From Penium margaritaceum (lineage: Eukaryota; Streptophyta; Zygnematophyceae; Desmidiales; Peniaceae): DNA of 64,000 nt. Within the stretch, counting starts at the first letter, position 1. Each line of letters starts with the position of its first letter. The notes under the pieces were generated by a model. The model was not told the origin of the DNA. It did not search any database and worked only from the letters and a program-made list of their open reading frames with translations. Made by a program: the position numbers and the translations under genes. Location of the stretch: positions 59,402 through 123,401 of the forward strand of contig SZWC01001599.1 in the NCBI GenBank assembly GCA_023375785.1. Direction: 5' to 3'. Positions 33,001 through 43,135 of this stretch are shown one piece after another.

Positions 33001-34570
33001 GCTGATGTCATCATCAGCCGTGCTGAGTACAGCAGTTTTTGGGTCAAAACGTCATCATTTGTTAGTGTTTCAAATCCTTGAGAAACGTTGTTTGTTTCCT
33101 GCTTGGACCATTTTGACGTTCGGCCCTACATTGAGCACTACGATGGCGCTGGTTGGTGAGAAGGGCAAAGGGCTAGGAGACCCCTCCTCTTCCTCCTCTT
33201 CGGGCATCATGAGTCCATGCTCGCAGTAACTCGCAACCGATGAGCTTTGTTGGATGCAGGATGAGATGTGCCGACAGCAGCAGCGGTAGACTGACACGTT
33301 GCAAGAGATCAAGGAGTTACTGAGGTGTCATTCAGGGGCCTCACAGTAGCCACCAAGAGAATCTAGTGAAGTTGCACCATCCGTTGCGGCCTCAGCACGC
33401 CCTCATCACAGGTTGATACCTGGGATGAGGAGGACATAGAGGATGACACACGTGAGGACAAGATTCATCTCCGTGAGGAGCGCACTTGTGAGCTACGTCT
33501 GGGGTTACAACCTCTCACCCCACCACCTTCTAACTATACAATCAGGCACTTCATTCAGCAGCGTTCACCTTTGGTGGCATTTCTTTAACAGGTGATCTCC
33601 CCATACCTCTTCCACCATCTTCCGAGCCTGAGGTCACCCTCCCCACAGAGCTGCAATCGAAGGACATTGAGACACCTCCACCCTGTTACAATACCAATGA
33701 GGGATTTGATCGCTGGGAGACCTTGTTTCAAGTGTGGGCCAATTCTAAGGGTGTCCAGCCTTACTACCATAGCCGGACCACACTCGCGATGGTCACCAAG
33801 TTGAGGCAACTGTGAGAGCGATGCGTAGTCTACTCTATGCCATGTTATGGGTGACTACGGTCAACTTCTGCCCCTTCATGGGTGAGACCTGGACTGGAAC
33901 TGGAGTAGACCCACACGAGGACTAGGAGCTAGCCTTGACACTACTCGCTACAAAGACCCATGCCACAAGGATGGCTCGATTGCATGAGTTTCACTGCTTC
34001 CGTTAGGGTCTCACAGAGCTTGCAACTGATTACTGGAGGTACACAATGCGCTTTTACACGTGACTTGGGAGTGGTGGCGGGACGCAAGTGAGGGCACTCG
34101 ACACCATCATGATGGGGGCACACTTGGACCAGGTGAAGCTCTTTACGGGCTTCGATCGTGTGGCACTTTTTATGTTTTCAGAATCACTGTAGGTTCCTTG
34201 GGCTCATCGTTACTTCCTCTAGGCAACATTGGCTCATAAGGCTGCTATTGCCCACCAGCATAGTCCACTTTTTAGATTAGTTTTTGTGACCTCTCCTACT
34301 CCTCTGTCTTAGTTTACCAGTCCCCACGTCCTTTGCTTCCTCCTCCTCCTCTACCTCGAGCGGCTTTACTCAGTGCATTGTAGCGGCTGTATAGGGGACG
34401 AAGGGGAAAAAGCAATGTGGCAAGGTTGAACACCAATAGCAGCAGTCGACGAGTAGTGGTAGTGGATGTTCTGTCCACTGCTACAAATGTGGAGGCGCTC
34501 ACCACTACGCAGAGTGTGAGAATTCCCTTGATTGGCCTCGGATCATGCGCGGTCTCTAGGTGACACATAG
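33001..34570 (+). pseudogene. Gag of element B
   Basis: Heavily broken gag. Recognisable parts: an acidic block near 33430, a copia gag-like stretch near 33910-34160 (LLATKTHATRMARLHEFHCFR), and a zinc knuckle CYKCGGAHHYAEC (CX2CX4HX4C) near 34480-34518. Stops are frequent. Identification rests on the knuckle and position. Confidence 0.65.
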
Positions 34571-35760
34571 ATTGGGCACGCCGCAACCATTATTATAGTA
34601 GACGTATCCATTTCACTAGGCAGCATCAATGGTTTGGACCCTCAAGGTCACAGGATAGCGAAGCTTTGTCAGCTGCTGGCGGTTCATACTCAGGGAGGTG
34701 CAAATGAGTTGTTACAGTTGAGTGGTCCTAAGATAGCTTGTCCTACTGTGTCTGTTGCCTGTGAGATGCTTTTGGGGGAGCTCAGTTAGCTTGTGATGAG
34801 GATGGACCTGAAAGTACCGAGTGGCTTGATCTGTCACAGATCCGTGCTGTTTTTCGTTGTCTTGAGTCATTTGCTACAGGTCTAGTAGAGGCAAAGTGTT
34901 CTGTGGCATGTTGTTCACTATTGACGACTGGTTGTGAGCCGAGTGGCACTTGGATCATTGACTGTAGTGCCACTCATCATTGACTGTGGTGACTCAGCCA
35001 GACCTCAGTCTCGATGCGGCTTCCTTTGAGAAGCTGCCCAAGACAGATTTCCTTTCTTGCATCAAGGTAAGATGCATCTCTCCTCTTACCCTGACTCCTC
35101 TTCCCAGGCACTACGTCCACTAGATTTGGTCCACTTATACCTTCTCGGCCCTATCTCTGTCGAGTCCCTCTTAGAGCGGGATCAACATGTTCTCATCTTG
35201 ACCAATGACTTCGTCCGGATGCAATGGGTCTACAGCCTCCGCCACAAGAGCAATGCCGCCCTGCCGATCCGCCTATGGCTGGCTAAGCGTCAGTCCCGTC
35301 ACACAATGCACACATTCCACTCGGATCGTGGTGGCCAGTACTTGTGCAAGATGGACACCTCCTTTGTTGACCAGAGAATTTTCACAACCTCTCCGCCCAT
35401 GCTACAACCATAGTAGAAGAGTGTTTCTGAGCATTGGAAGCGCACCATGGAGGATGCGGTTCGTGCTATGCTATCTAAGTGCGTTCTTCCGGACTTCTTT
35501 GCCTTTGAGGGTTTCTCCTACATGACATGGGTCTGGAACCGCTTGTTGCATCGTCCTCTTGGAGTCTATGTCACACCGTATAAGCTATGGTTTGGCCATC
35601 TTGCCGATCTCCATCTCGCTCATGTTTGGGGGTCCCTTTCTTGCTTGTGGTACACCGAGAACCAGCACGGGTCCAAGGTGTCACCCCGGGGTTGCATGTG
35701 TACCTTCCTGAGCATCCCCCCATGTACAAGTGGATCTTTCACAAGAAGGTGAATTCTGAT
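34571..35760 (+). pseudogene. Protease-integrase of element B
   Basis: Protease active site WIIDCSATHH near 34950 (Asp kept, Ser-Gly changed), with a stop right after. Integrase: LRPLDLVHLYLLGPI, where the first catalytic Asp of the usual HSD motif is not seen; HSDRGGQYL near 35320 (second Asp intact); then SEHWKRTMEDAVRAML, FSYMTWVWNRLLHRPLGV and TPYKLWFGHLADLHLAHVWG. It is largely open between 35057 and 35752 apart from two stops near 35411. Confidence 0.82.
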
Positions 35761-37140
35761 GGCACACTGGATCGATACAAGGTCCGTTTAACGGCCAAGG
35801 GATTCTTACAACTTGAGGGTGTGGATTTTACTGACATATTTACACCCATTGGTTGTATAGTTGCCGCTCACGTCCTATTTGAGGTTGATGCTCATCATGA
35901 CAGGGAGGTGCACCAGATGAATGTAAACAATGCCTATCTCCATGGAAGTCTAGAGGAGAAGATCTGCATGGCCTAGCGACCAGGATTTGGGGTCAGTGAC
36001 AAGGTCTGGCACTTACAAAGGCCTTGTACGGACTGAAACAGTCACCTAGGTGCTGGAACCAAGACACCACTGGCACACTAACACGTGCCGGGTACGTGTA
36101 GAAGGTCACAGGCCCATCTCTCTTTCTAAGACATGCCAGTAAGAGCTTTAGTGCCATCCTAGTCTATGTCGATGACCTCCTGATTGCGTCCCCTTTGATG
36201 GAGGCCGTGATGGAGGCCAAGGTAGTCTTTTAGATTACATAGAGGATGAGAGACTTCAAATCTGAAGCTGTATTTCTTGGGATGGAAATCTTACGTGATC
36301 GTTAGTGGTGGACACTCTTGTTGCATGAGGCACGCTATGCTCAAATTGTGGAGGAGCAGTTTGCAGACCTCCTTGGTCGAGTTCCCACGGTCTCTACGTC
36401 CATCACACCTGACAGGTAGGATGCTCTTAAGGTGGATGATCCGGTACAGTTGGGGGATATAGTGGACGTGACCCTGTACTTGTGTCTCATTGGCTCTCTG
36501 ACTTACTTGGCCACAACCAGACAACCTGGCATTGCCTTCACCGTCAACCTCCTTGCATAGTTCTTGCAGTGTCCTTGAGCAAGAGCCTTTCAGGCGGCTA
36601 TACGAGTGGTACTGTACGTGGTTTCCTCCCTTTACCTCGGACTCTGATCATGACGAAAGTGTTCGGTGGTCATCGACAGCCACAGATTGCGATTGGGCAT
36701 GGTGCCCTGATGGGCGCATTGGACAGGCTATGTATACAGCTAGGCGGGACCGCGGTGTCATGGCATAGCTACAAGCAGAGGTTTATTGCATGAAGCTCAT
36801 TGGTTGCGGAGTATGTTGCGTTGGAGGTTGGGTCTCCTCAGGCGGTGTGGCTGCAACATCTGTTTCATGAGTTGCAACAGTTTGTGCCTTGCGTCGTTCT
36901 GTGTTGTGACAACCACAACACTCTTGGCATTACAGAGAAATCTGGTGTGTTTATGCTTGCACAAAGCACATTGCAGTTGAGAATCATGTTGTGCATGATC
37001 TTGTGGAGCGACAAGTGATATCCGTCATCTGGATTGGCACCGACATGCAGCGGAGTGACTTCATGACCAAGACATTGCCGTGCGGAAAGTTCATGGTGGC
37101 CTTTTGTTCTTTTGGGCTTCACCCGATGCCTGAGATTGGC
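35720..37140 (+). pseudogene. RT-RNase H of element B
   Basis: RT: YKWIFHKKVNSDGTLDRYKV, VDFTDIFTPIG, VHQMNVNNAYLHGSLEEKI, and an intact active site VYVDDLLIAS near 36165. Connection around 36400-36550 (broken frames). RNase H near 36680-37090: CDWAWCPDGRIG, VAEYVALEVGSPQAVWLQHL, and the C terminus HIAVENHVVHDLVERQVISV, DFMTKTLPCGKFMVA. Several stops; YVDD lies in a different frame from upstream RT. Confidence 0.82.
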
Positions 37141-37287
37141 TGAGAGTCAGGTGTGTGAGCATGGGCTGTTGAGCATCTTGTTGTGCACCTCTGTTAGTTC
37201 TACACGTGTATAGACATGCGTACCATTAGGTCATGGGGGAGTGTTGTGATGTGAGTCATCCCGCCTATTTGTACAGCATATTGTCAC

Positions 37288-38037
37288 TGTTAGCTTTTGA
37301 GCTAACCAGCTCTGGCAGAGAAGCCGCAAAACCAGAAAGCTCACAAAGGTTCTTACACCTTCCTTTGTTGACATGTGTCATGCACACTAAACTTAATCAG
37401 GCACACACTTGACCTTCAAAAGTACTAACGCCTTAGCATTGCATCTCAAAAAGTGCTCGAGTCATCAATACAAAAGAGAGCATCAAGCGAGGGTTTATTG
37501 ACCAGCATGCAAGACAAGTCCTTTCATAGCTATCTGTCCAGTCCTAGAACTCAAAAGCACATTCTTAGGAAGTTGCCTGAACTAGCCACATCACTAGTAG
37601 ACTTGCACTGTAGGCTTGACACACAGTTTCAAGGTGACCGACCAACCATGTAGCGTCCAAGAAGCTACGGGATTTCTCTCTTGGAAGCTTCTATAGCAAA
37701 AAAGATGTGCATGGGCCAGGATCGAACTCATGACCTCTCACTTGGGAAAATCAACAAAATGGCCAAGGTAACCACTTAGGCACATGGTGTACTATCAGGT
37801 CATATGTCACACGAAAGGGAGCATGGTTGAGTCACATTGCAACAGATCCAGGCGTCATACCTCCACAAGGGGCACAACATTCATGATCCATCCTACAACA
37901 CTGAACAAGGGGAAAAAACATTCAAAAAATATCTCCCTTGCACCTTGCGTCACTGACCATCATCATTCGTCATCACTTGCGCTGACCATGCCGATACCTT
38001 CCCTGCCCGCCTGGTGGAGATTCTTGTCCAGTGGCTT
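37288..38037 (-). mobile_element. 3' end of an A-type element (LTR plus RNase H tail)
   Basis: Minus strand: RNase H tail (KPLDKNLHQAGREGIGMVSASDD, 38037-37965), purine tract GTGCAAGGGAGAT, then an LTR 37927-37288 ending in AGCTAACA. LTR hairpin reads GTTAGCT-CAAA-AGCTAAC, the stem conserved but the loop changed. The tRNA-like module is at 37716-37782 with a perfect B box (GAGTTCGATCC). Cut at 38037 by element N. No other part is present. Confidence 0.85.
37716..37782 (-). promoter_or_regulatory. tRNA-like module, best-preserved A-type copy
   Basis: Minus strand: TGCCTAAGTGG (37782-37772) and GAGTTCGATCCTGG (37729-37716). The B box GTTCGATCC is exact. No acceptor stem. Confidence 0.65.
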
Positions 38038-38511
38038 TCGAACCTCGTCACACCCCATCACCAAACTTGACCCAAAAGTGGGGAGGGTGCGTGGAAACAG
38101 TGCAAGGGACCCCCACACCATGTGCAATGGGATCTTCGCCTTGGAAAAGGCACTTCGCACCTGGAGGAAGGCGCCTCGGCGAGTGGCGGCGTCAGGCTTC
38201 TGTGGTGGGGGAGACTTGCGCTTCGGCAAACGTACATTGGGCTACGCTTCGCTGAATCGTGCAAGGTTTGGTGCATTAGAAAGCTCATGACTAGCCTTAT
38301 AAATGTTATGATCATGTCTATGCTCAAAAACTTATTCATAATCACGTTATTCCCTTCGCAAAAGTGACTGTCTCTAAATTCCTACTCACATAGCGTGAGG
38401 CGACCAGAAAGCTCACGCTCAGTGTCAGATTCACCCAAAACAGAAGACGTGAACCGCTAGAAAGGCGTTCAGACAAACGTCGGGACCGCATCCCGCGGAT
38501 CCATCCCGACA
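38038..38511 (+). repeat. 5' LTR remnant of element N
   Basis: Ends CATCCCGACA before the primer site, like the L family LTR end. The left end is not a TG and abuts a truncated A-type fragment, so it is incomplete. No other copy in the window to confirm it. Confidence 0.55.
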
Positions 38512-38530
38512 AAGAGTTATGGGCCCACGT
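38512..38530 (+). other. Half-tRNA(iMet) primer-binding site of N
   Basis: AAGAGTTATGGGCCCACGT, one G-to-A change in the GGGTTATGGGCCCAC core. Confidence 0.82.
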
Positions 38531-38632
38531 GTCTGAACCCCTCCAACGTTCACGTCTTCCGCAGCGCACAGGATTGTCATCGTGGACCTCGCCGTGAAGT
38601 TCTGAGAACCCGTCGGAGTAGAAGCTGCACAA

Positions 38633-39495
38633 ATGGCACACAAGGAGACGCAACCCATTCAAAAGCATGCCGGCGGCCCGAGCTTTGGGCTCTGTAGGTG
38701 GTAGTTTGAGCTGCACCTTGAGTATAAGGGGCTACTGGAAGTCATGTTGGGAAAGGAGGTGCTCGCAAAGGCGACTGCTACGGACGCCGAGAAGCAGGCC
38801 TTCAAAAAGAAGAACCCGGAGGCGCTCATGCTCCTAGTACCTTGGACAGCCGAGTCAGAGTGGGGCTTCTTCCAAGGCTGCAAGCTGGCAGCCGAAGCTT
38901 GGCAAAAACTTTGTGCCATCCACCAATCCAAGTCGCTCGTGAACAAAATCTTCGCGATGAAGCTGCTCCTCACGGTGAGAATCGAGGAGGGAGATGATGT
39001 CATCTCCGCCATGCAGCAGATCGAGTCGCTCGCCTCGCAATGCAACGACGTGGGGTGGAACATCGACACGCAGTTGCAGGCGATGGCCCTCCTCATGGCC
39101 CTACCTGAAAGTTGGGGTCCACTCATCACCGTCCTTGGAGGATGGTTGGAGAACAGGCTCACTTATGGCGCGGTCGCAAAGTACATCAGCAACAAGGCGC
39201 AGCGCCCGAGCTGCGTGGAGTCCTCGTCTTCCTCATCGGCCCTCGTCACCAAAACGCGTAGTGCCGGAAGCGAGGGCCGAGGAAGCGGCGGAAAGGGCGG
39301 CGGCAAGAAGGGCGCCAAGAAAGGTGCATGCCGCAACTACGGCAAGGAGGGCCATTGGGCCCGTGAGTGCCCGGAGGAAGCGAAGACCGGCGGCAAAAAC
39401 AGCAAGGGTAGGTCTCTCCTCGACGGCAACAAGAATTACTTCCTCAAGAAGGCCAACAGGCGATGTCTGGATTCCTGGGCCGAGGAGCACACCTA
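38633..39495 (+). pseudogene. Gag of element N
   Basis: ATG 38633 (MAHKETQPIQKHAGGPSFGL), a stop at 38702 (TAG in the signature TRP-region, CRW*FEL), then open from 38744: KNPEALMLLVPWTAESEWG, IFAMKLLLTVRIEEGDDVIS, WGPLITVLGGWLENRLTYG. The knuckle reads CRNYGKEGHWAREC: the second Cys is Tyr. Protease begins RCLDSWAEEHT, Gly of the active site replaced by Trp, then stop TAA at 39494. Confidence 0.87.
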
Positions 39496-40770
39496 AGTTG
39501 AGAGGGTGGGGCTCTTCACCTACGATAAGTCCTCCAAGGCAGTGGTGGTCGCAAAGGACAAAGTCAAGCCGGCGGCCGGCCAAGGCGACGTGGAGGTAGA
39601 AGTTGTGGTGGGCGGTAAGAAGGAGTTGTGCACAATTCATGATGTGCAGCACGTCCCCGGCCTGGCTGACACCCGCTGGACGGATAAGGAGTACGAGGTG
39701 CTCTTGCGCAGGAAAGGCGCAGTGGTGTGCATTGACGGCGACGGCGAGGTCGTGCTGGAGGCAAAGAGCGAGCGCGGTCTCTACATCATGGAGACCAAGG
39801 TGGTCCCCGCGGCATCGGACGCAGCGGACTCGCAAGAGCACGTCGACAACATGACCAAGGGAGGAAGCGCCAATCTGGAGCTCTGGTACCGGCGGTTGGG
39901 ACATTTGGCACCCGTAACCGTTAAGGAGATGGCGAAGCGCGACATGGTGCGCGGCCTCGTCATCAACGGTGCAGATGCGGTAGCAGATGCAGCAGCGCAC
40001 AAAAAGTGCAAGCCTTGTATTTTGGGCAAGGCGCGGCGCAAGCCGTTCAACGAGAATGCGGCTCGCGCAAAGGACCTGCTGGAGGTTGTACACAGCGATG
40101 TGTGCAGACCGTTCAAAACTTCGTCAAACAGTGGCTTGAGATACTTCGTCACCTTCATTGACGACTGCAGCAGAAAATACACGTGTACTTCATGAAGCGG
40201 AAAGGCGAGGTCCTCGACCGGCTGAAGGAGTACGTCACAGCGGTGGAGAGGCAGACTAGCCAGAAGGTCAGAGCGCTACGTAGCGACAATGGCGGAGAGT
40301 ACGTGGGCTGAAGCGGGTGGATGAAGCAGCAGGGCGTCAAGTGGGAACCCACTACGCCGTACTTCCCAAAGTCTAACAGAGTGGCGGAGCGGGCAAACCA
40401 GACGCACTTCAACATGGTGTGGACCATGCTTGTGGATGTGGGGTTGCCGCGTGGGTTCTGGGCAGAGGCTGTGCGTACAGCGAGCTACACCATCAACCCC
40501 ACCCCAACAACGGTGCTGAAGGGCAAGGGCGGCTCGAAGACGCCGCAGGAGGTTTGGAGCTGGCGCAAGCCAAACGTGGCGCACCTGAAGGTGTTTGGGT
40601 GCAAGGCGCACGCGATGGTGCAGGCGAGACAATGACGCGATAGCAAGCTCAAACCGCGGGCAAAGCCGTGCTTGTTCCTCGGCTATGAGAGCGCGCAAAA
40701 GGCGTTTTGGCTCTGGGACCCGCGCACGCAAGAGATCACCTGCAGCCATGACGTTGAGTTTGAAGAGAAG
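39496..40770 (+). pseudogene. Protease-integrase of element N
   Basis: Protease tail VVVGGKKELCTIHDVQHVPGLAD (LS deleted). Integrase: LWYRRLGHLAPVTV (first His is Tyr), CKPCILGKARRKPF, VVHSDVCRPF (first Asp intact), a frameshift near 40180, LRSDNGGEYVG (second Asp intact), a stop at 40309, SNRVAERANQTHFNMV (Glu intact). C terminus: FWAEAVRTASYTINPTPTTVL. A frameshift/stop near 40633 follows. Confidence 0.85.
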
Positions 40771-41858
40771 TAGAGCTTGAGCAACAGCAGCAACGACATG
40801 AGCGTTCGGAACACTCCAAAACAGGGGGAGTCGTTCCAGCCACTTGACTACGAGGAGGAGCCGGCGGACGCGGAGGTCGATGATGCGGCGTCGGAGCATG
40901 GCGGTGCAGAAGGTGTAGCAGCCGACGCGGAGAACTCCGAAAACGATGCAGCTGGGCTGGAGATCCGCCGGAATGATCTGTCAAAGGAGGCACCACGGGT
41001 GCCGAAGCGCGCACTCCCGGCGGAGTTTGCGCCGAGCGTCGGAGAAAAATCCTCCGAACGCGCCGCCCATCCGATTGATGGTTCATCGGAGCGGGAGGGA
41101 TCCTCGGAGAGCCGTCCGGTCTATGATTCACCGGAGCGGGCAGAGTCGGAAGGATCGAAGCAGAGCAACGAGACGCCACCAAAACTACCGCGCCGCAACG
41201 GTAGGCAGCGGAGAGCGGGGAAGCGTTTCGATGCACGCACCGGTCGATGGATCGGCATGACGCAGTGCATGATGGCTGCATCAACGGAGCTGGCGACCAT
41301 GCAAAAGGTGCTTGCGCGGCCAGAGGGGAAGCAGTGGGACGCCGCCATCAAGTCGGAGTTGGGGTCCATTGCTGAAAACAACACGTGGAAGCTGGTTGAC
41401 AGGCCGAAAGACGCCAAGGCCATCGGCTACAAGTGGGTCTTCAAGACCAAGTTAACAAAGGAAGGTGTGGTTGACAAGTACAAGGTGCAGATCATGCCAA
41501 AGGGGTACACACAGCGTAAGGGCGGGCACTATAATGAGACGTTCACCCCCGTCGCCAAGTTCACAAGCATCCGGGCGATCCTTGCGGTGGCGGCCGCAAA
41601 GGATATGGAGCTCCACCAAATGGACGTAAAGACGGCCTTCCTCAACGGCATCATCAACAAAAAAATCTATATGGAGGTGCCACAGGGGGTGGAGGCGCCA
41701 GAGTGCAAGGTTTGCAAGCTGTCGAAGTCCTTTTACCGGCTAAAACAGTTGCCCCGATGCTGGTACCAACAGATGGACAGCTTCATGGCACAACTCGGCT
41801 TCAAACGTTGTGAGGCGGATCATAGAGTGTATGTGCGGTGAAGCAAGAAGCTCCATCA
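40771..41858 (+). pseudogene. Linker and RT of element N
   Basis: Open for about 350 codons. Acidic linker (QPLDYEEEPADAEVDDAASE), a basic tract (LPRRNGRQRRAGKRFDA), then RT: YKWVFKTKLTKEGVVDKYKV, GYTQRKGGHYNETFTPVAKF, LHQMDVKTAFLNGIINKKIYM. It ends at TGA 41839 (CR in YVRCSK of the relatives), just before the YVDD segment. Confidence 0.88.
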
Positions 41859-42630
41859 GATTGTCGCAATCTACGTGGACGATCTGATCTTGTGCTCCTC
41901 AGACCTGCCGTGCCTACAGCTACTAAAAGAGCAGCTGACCAGCAGGTTCCAAATGTCAGACATGGGGGAGCTGGAGTTCTACCTCGGGGTGAGCATTATG
42001 CGGAATCGGAGGGCGCACACGCTTGAGCTGGGGCAGGCCAAATGCATGGCCGAGGTGCTGAAGGGGTACGGCATGGAGGACTGCAAACCAGTGTGCAGTC
42101 CTGTCTCCATGACCTGTGAACTAAGTGCGGCAATGGCGCCGCAAACAAAAGAAGAGCGGGAGGATATGGCAGGGGTGCCCTACCAATCGGTGGTGGGCAG
42201 CCTCATGTACGCCATAGTGGCGACTCGACCGGACTTGGCCTACGCGGTGGGCCAAGTGAGCAGGTACGTGGCCGATCCAGGGCGACTACAATGGCAGGCG
42301 GTTAAGTGCATCCTCCGCTACCTGCAGGCAACGCGGCATGCGCGCCTGAGGTTCGACAGCAAGGGGCGGGCGGAACCCTTACGCCTGGTCTGCTACACGG
42401 ATGCAGACAATGCTGGGGATGTGGACAATCGGAAGTCCACATCCGGCAACGTGTTCTTCCTCGCTGGTGCAGCGGTCTCGTGGTGCAGCAGGAAGCAGAA
42501 TTGCGTTGCCACCTCCACAGTGGAAGCAAAGTACATCGCGCTGGCCGAGGCGATCAAGGAGGCGGTGTGGCTCCGCATGTTGCTGGGGGAGCTGGGCGTG
42601 CTGCAGCTGGAGCCTATGGTGGTGCAAGCC
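41859..42630 (+). pseudogene. RT active site and RNase H of element N
   Basis: YVDDLILCSS intact at 41872-41901, FQMSDMGELEFYLGV, VPYQSVVGSLMYAIVATRPDL, CYTDADNAGDVDNRKSTSG, SWCSRKQNCVATSTVEAKYIAL. It is cut at 42630 before the DNTG/HIDVRYHY part. No stop between 41859 and the cut. Confidence 0.9.
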
Positions 42631-42915
42631 TGGTGCCCACCAGGTGCTTAGCCAATGTTAGATTGGACAGGTACTTGGCTAAGTCATTGGATGGGTAGTG
42701 AAAGTTCACCATGCGTGATGGCAGCAAGATAGAGCAACCTTGCTGCTCGTTCGCTCGCTACCTTGCTCCCGCTTGTAGCACCTCGGTGGCTTGTGACCAA
42801 TCACTCTTGGTCCTTTTTCTCCAACTTCCACTGCTAAACCTCCATGGCTTGACTCACTCCTTGCATCATTTGTCGTGCAAGATTCACAACAGTTGTTAGC
42901 GTGTCAAATGTTACA
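42631..42915 (+). repeat. 5' LTR of element E
   Basis: 285 bp, TGGTGCCCAC to AATGTTACA, followed by six bases and the primer site. Short compared with the 590-730 bp LTRs around it. An inverted pair CTTAGCCAA/TTGGCTAAG lies near its start (42648-42685). Confidence 0.75.
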
Positions 42916-42921
42916 GCCTAT

Positions 42922-42933
42922 TGGTATCAGAGC
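42922..42933 (+). other. Canonical initiator tRNA-Met primer-binding site of E
   Basis: TGGTATCAGAGC, an exact complement of the 3' end of initiator tRNA-Met as in most plant copia elements. Confidence 0.93.
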
Positions 42934-43135
42934 ATTGTGCTTGGAAGACGGACGGTGGAGCGACCTGCCGTCCACGTATTTTGGGCCAAAACCACGGTTG
43001 CCACTTTTGGCGCCGCATGTCCGCCCCACCGCCGTGAGCTGCGCAACTCTTTCCTGAGCAGCACTAGGGGAGAGTGAGCCACACACCCCCTTCATCACAC
43101 CGTCTCCCTCCTATCCCTTAGTCGAGGACCCATGG

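Larger units (their letters stand above)
31615..37287 (+). mobile_element. Element B, Ty1/copia, 3' LTR truncated
   Basis: 5' LTR 31615-32259 (TGTTGTGATG to TTTTTCA), canonical-type primer site, long leader, degraded gag with a zinc knuckle, PR, IN, RT, RNase H, purine tract GGGGGAG and the first 46 bp of a 3' LTR (TGTTGTGATGTGAGTC at 37242). An A-type LTR cuts it at 37288. CAACG at 31610-31614 is the left target site. Of another lineage than the half-tRNA families. Confidence 0.82.
38038..42630 (+). mobile_element. Element N, L-family Ty1/copia, both ends damaged
   Basis: Partial 5' LTR (38038-38511), primer site, gag, PR, IN, RT and RNase H to VVQ at about 42630, where the E LTR begins. 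No 3' LTR. It shows the same domain order and wording as element L, but with fewer stops in gag and RT. It lies next to the A-type fragment on the left. Confidence 0.85.

Noticed and set aside
39233-40093. Open antisense frame of 286 codons
   Set aside because: It is the complement of the gag-PR-IN region of element N, whose sense reading has clear domains. GC-rich coding DNA often leaves the antisense open.
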